Shown here one piece after another: positions 61,478 through 64,000 of a DNA stretch of 64,000 nucleotides; positions within the stretch are counted from its first letter, which is position 1, and each line of letters opens with the position of its first letter. Made by a program: the position numbers and the translations under genes. The notes beneath the pieces are model-generated. The model was not told where the DNA came from. It did not search any database and saw nothing but the letters and a program-made list of their open reading frames with translations. Source of the stretch: Methylophilaceae bacterium (GTDB taxonomy: Bacteria; Pseudomonadota; Gammaproteobacteria; Burkholderiales; Methylophilaceae); NCBI GenBank assembly GCA_018398995.1, contig CP073759.1, positions 1,961,577-2,025,576 of the forward strand. The letters run 5' to 3'.

Positions 61478-64000
61478 TTAGATCTGTATTAATGCTGCTT
61501 GTAATTGTGCCAATTTGGTTTTGCTCAGCGGTTTATTTTGTCGATCTGAAATTAAAAAAGTATCTTCGGCACGATTGCCTAATGTGTTGATTTTGGCATG
61601 ATGTACTTTAATGTCATGTGCAATTAGAACAAAGGCGATGCTGGCCAATAATCCTGGCTGATCGCCTGCAATAATGTCAAACATTTGATAGCTAGTCTCA
61701 GGCATAGTATTAAACATCACTTCAGTCGTAATAGGCATATGTTTTACTTGACGATTTAAGCGTCCCTGTATCGGGTTATCGATAGGGCAGGTTGTTAACA
61801 TTTTATCTCGTAAATTTTCTTCAATATGTTTAATAAGACCTGTATAACTAATTTCAGTGGTGGACTCATCTAGTACGATAAAAGTATTAAGCGCGTAATC
61901 GTGATTGGTTGTGTAAATCTTGGCTTGGCCAATGCTATAGCCAATACGGTCAAAGAAATTACAAATGCGCGCAAATAACTCTTGATGATTGCGGGTATAA
62001 ATCATCACCTCGATACCATCGCCATCGCGACTTAAATGTGCACGTACAATCGGCACCTCTGTAAACACATGCGGTATTAATAATCTGGTTTGCCAAGCGA
62101 TTTCATTGCTGTTAAATCGTGAAAAATATGCTTCACCTACATTACGCCAAAATGCTTCGTATGCGCTAGGCGATAAGCCATACTTATTCAGCTTTACTCT
62201 TGCCTTGTCTTGTCGCTCCGATATGGCATTTTTGACACTAAATGAAGGATCATTAAGCGCTTGTCGTGTCTCTAAAAATAAACTTTCAAGAAGCTTGGCT
62301 TTCCAGGCATTCCAAACAGCTGGGCTGGTTGCTCTTATGTCGGCTACCGTAAGCAAATACAGTGCTATTAAGCAAGTTTCGTTTTTCATTAATTTGGCAA
62401 ATTGCGCAATGACAGCTGGATCTGATAAGTCAGATTTTTGTGCCACTTTGGATAATTGCAGATGCTTCTCGACTAACCAAACCACTAATTTTGTATCTTC
62501 TTCTGGTAATTGGTGTAATGCGCAAAAACGTTTTGCATCCATTTTGCCAAGCTCAGAATGATCACCGCCACGCCCCTTGGCAATGTCGTGAAAAATGGCA
62601 GCGAGGTAAAGCAAATGCGGCTGCTTAAAGTCGGCAAATAGTTGGCTACATAATGGAAATTCATGCGCTAACTGAGGCTTGCTAAATCGACGTAAATTAG
62701 CAAGTAGTTTGAGCGTATGTTCATCGACCGTATACACATGAAATAAATCATGTTGCATTTGTCCAATAATTTTACCAAAAGCAGGAATATATTTGCCTAA
62801 TACGCCATATCGATTCATACGTCGCATGCTTTGATGAACGCCATATTGTTGTTTCAATATCGTTAGAAATAGCGCTTGGTTTTCTGTCGATTCTCGAAAC
62901 GCTTTATTAATCAGTTTGGTAGCATCCTGAAGCTGACGTAGTAGCAAAGGGCTAAAACCCTCTAATTCAGGGTGCTGCTGCAACAACAGAAAGCACTCCA
63001 AAATCGCACTAGGCTGATTTTGGAATAAATCGGGCGTAACGGCTTCCAACCATTTATTTTGCGCGATAAAACGCTTATTAATAACAGTGCTAGACGCTTT
63101 TGCCACGCTTCTAATGGCAAAGGATTTAAGCAAAATCTCATTGATAAGGTTAATATAACGAACACTGCGATAATAGCTTTGCATGAGCTGTTCACTGGCG
63201 CGCTTGCTTGGCGTATTAACCAATCCTAGACTGTTTGCTAGATCATTCTGAAAATCAAATAATAATCTGTCTTCTCTGCGTTTTGCTAAGTAATGTAAAC
63301 GAATACGTAAAGTATTTAAATTACGTTCATGTCGCTTAATCTCACTTAATTCAAATTCGCTAATAACGCCATTTTTAGCCAACTCCAACCAATTATTACC
63401 CAGCCCCTGGCTTTGTGCTAGCCATAAAATAGTATGAATATCACGTAAGCCGCCAGGACTTTCTTTGATGTTTGGTTCTAAGCTGTATCCTGTGTCGTTA
63501 AATTTAGCATGTCGCTTATTTTGTTCAGCGATTTTTGCATCTAAGAATGCAGCAGCATTTAATTGCTGTTTTATTTCTATGAAAAATTGCGTATAAATGA
63601 CTTTACTGCCACAAATAAGACGAGATTCAAGTAGATTTGTTTGTACAGTAGCGTCATCAGTTGCCTCACTAATGCATTCCTGTAGTGTGCGAACGCTATG
63701 GCCAATATTAAGACCCAAATCCCACAATACACCAACAAGCGCTTCTACTTTTTTATTTTGTGCAGCAGACGCGTTGTCTGGCATCAAAATAAGCAGGTCA
63801 ATATCGGAGTATGGGAACAAGGCTTGCCTGCCGTAACCGCCAACTGCAATTAATGTTATTTCATTATTTAAATCACTATATTGCCAAACTTTTCTTAATA
63901 AATTGTCAATCAGCTTTGTATGTTTTTTTAATAAACTCGCAGGATTTGTATTTTTTAAAAACGTTTGTTCCAGCGCAGCTTGTTGTACTTTTAATTCGCT
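61478..64000 (-). CDS. glnD: Bifunctional uridylyltransferase/uridylyl-removing enzyme GlnD (5' end outside window)
   Basis: The frame stays open from 63820 to the window edge, so this is the 3' part, 840 residues. The nucleotidyltransferase motif is LIAVGGYGRQALFPYSDIDL, followed by the family block LKESPGGLRDIHTILWLAQ, the HD domain FHDIAKGRGGDHSELGK and two C-terminal ACT domains (VMIYTRNHQELFARICNFFD and FDIIAGDQPGLLASIAFVL). GlnD modifies the PII protein GlnB according to glutamine level. Residues upstream of the GGYGR motif are incomplete. Confidence 0.96.
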   Translation of the reverse strand, partial: SELKVQQAALEQTFLKNTNPASLLKKHTKLIDNLLRKVWQYSDLNNEITLIAVGGYGRQALFPYSDIDLLILMPDNASAAQNKKVEALVGVLWDLGLNIGHSVRTLQECISEATDDATVQTNLLESRLICGSKVIYTQFFIEIKQQLNAAAFLDAKIAEQNKRHAKFNDTGYSLEPNIKESPGGLRDIHTILWLAQSQGLGNNWLELAKNGVISEFELSEIKRHERNLNTLRIRLHYLAKRREDRLLFDFQNDLANSLGLVNTPSKRASEQLMQSYYRSVRYINLINEILLKSFAIRSVAKASSTVINKRFIAQNKWLEAVTPDLFQNQPSAILECFLLLQQHPELEGFSPLLLRQLQDATKLINKAFRESTENQALFLTILKQQYGVHQSMRRMNRYGVLGKYIPAFGKIIGQMQHDLFHVYTVDEHTLKLLANLRRFSKPQLAHEFPLCSQLFADFKQPHLLYLAAIFHDIAKGRGGDHSELGKMDAKRFCALHQLPEEDTKLVVWLVEKHLQLSKVAQKSDLSDPAVIAQFAKLMKNETCLIALYLLTVADIRATSPAVWNAWKAKLLESLFLETRQALNDPSFSVKNAISERQDKARVKLNKYGLSPSAYEAFWRNVGEAYFSRFNSNEIAWQTRLLIPHVFTEVPIVRAHLSRDGDGIEVMIYTRNHQELFARICNFFDRIGYSIGQAKIYTTNHDYALNTFIVLDESTTEISYTGLIKHIEENLRDKMLTTCPIDNPIQGRLNRQVKHMPITTEVMFNTMPETSYQMFDIIAGDQPGLLASIAFVLIAHDIKVHHAKINTLGNRAEDTFLISDRQNKPLSKTKLAQLQAALIQI

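Noticed and set aside
62106..62561. 151-codon plus-strand ORF inside glnD
   Set aside because: Antisense shadow of the GlnD coding region, low-complexity Ser/Cys-rich product and no start signal.
1..64000. CRISPR array, prophage or transposase-bearing insertion sequence
   Set aside because: No regular spaced repeats, phage structural genes or transposase frames were seen on either strand.

Overview
The window is a compact, AT-rich (by eye roughly 42% GC) bacterial chromosome segment that reads as a betaproteobacterium, most likely family Methylophilaceae (Methylotenera-like) or a close Nitrosomonadales relative. The reasons are priB between rpsF and rpsR, a formaldehyde-activating-enzyme (Fae) homologue, the hpnC/hpnD/hpnE squalene genes, a PQQ-type dehydrogenase and S-methylthioinosine phosphorylase with peptide deformylase. 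No rRNA, CRISPR array, prophage, integrase or transposase gene is visible. There are two tRNA genes (Asn-GTT and Ser-TGA).

Layout. 1-3065: a glucan module (GH57 fragment, malQ, ROK glucokinase) with overlapping genes. 3066-5242: a small array of promoterless-looking minus-strand genes separated by attC-like recombination sites, with no integrase, i.e. a CALIN-type integron remnant; one cassette gene carries an in-frame stop. 5243-13047: housekeeping genes (queG, tsaE, amiC, mutL, miaA) and a K+ channel with two RCK domains. 13048-20269: terminator and dispersed repeat, Fae homologue, dapC, a DMT exporter, pilU, a TPR/O-GlcNAc-transferase-like protein and a stand-alone MnmC oxidase domain. 20270-31740: PQQ beta-propeller lipoprotein, mqo, tRNA-Asn, aminotransferase, secreted protease, uvrB, SemiSWEET, a nuclease-fold protein with cardiolipin synthase, and YjdF. 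31741-35943: an accessory patch with a Suv3-like RNA helicase translated directly behind an alternative oxidase, a DUF4202 gene, a perfect FNR box and a decayed kinase. 35944-48505: metY, HAD phosphatase, SWIB protein, the rpsF-priB-rpsR-rplI operon, dnaB-alr-radA, hpnE-hpnD-hpnC, mtnP-like, def and tRNA-Ser. 48506-61459: a beta-CASP nuclease, small secreted proteins, then a PAS histidine kinase and FixJ-like regulator followed by nitroreductase, two universal stress proteins, a DUF883 protein, phosphoketolase and acetate kinase, then two sister cupins flanking a cytochrome c lipoprotein. 61460-64000: 3' part of glnD.

How parts fit. The phosphoketolase/acetate kinase pair can turn sugar phosphates into acetyl phosphate and ATP without oxidation. 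Its position behind a possible oxygen/redox-sensing PAS kinase and between stress proteins suggests a low-oxygen or stationary-phase module. The alternative oxidase region with its FNR box is a second respiration-linked patch. No wholly new system is proven. The observations best worth following are the CALIN array with its interrupted cassette gene, the AOX/Suv3 gene pair, and several enzymes lacking expected active-site residues (the Fae homologue and the PQQ propeller).
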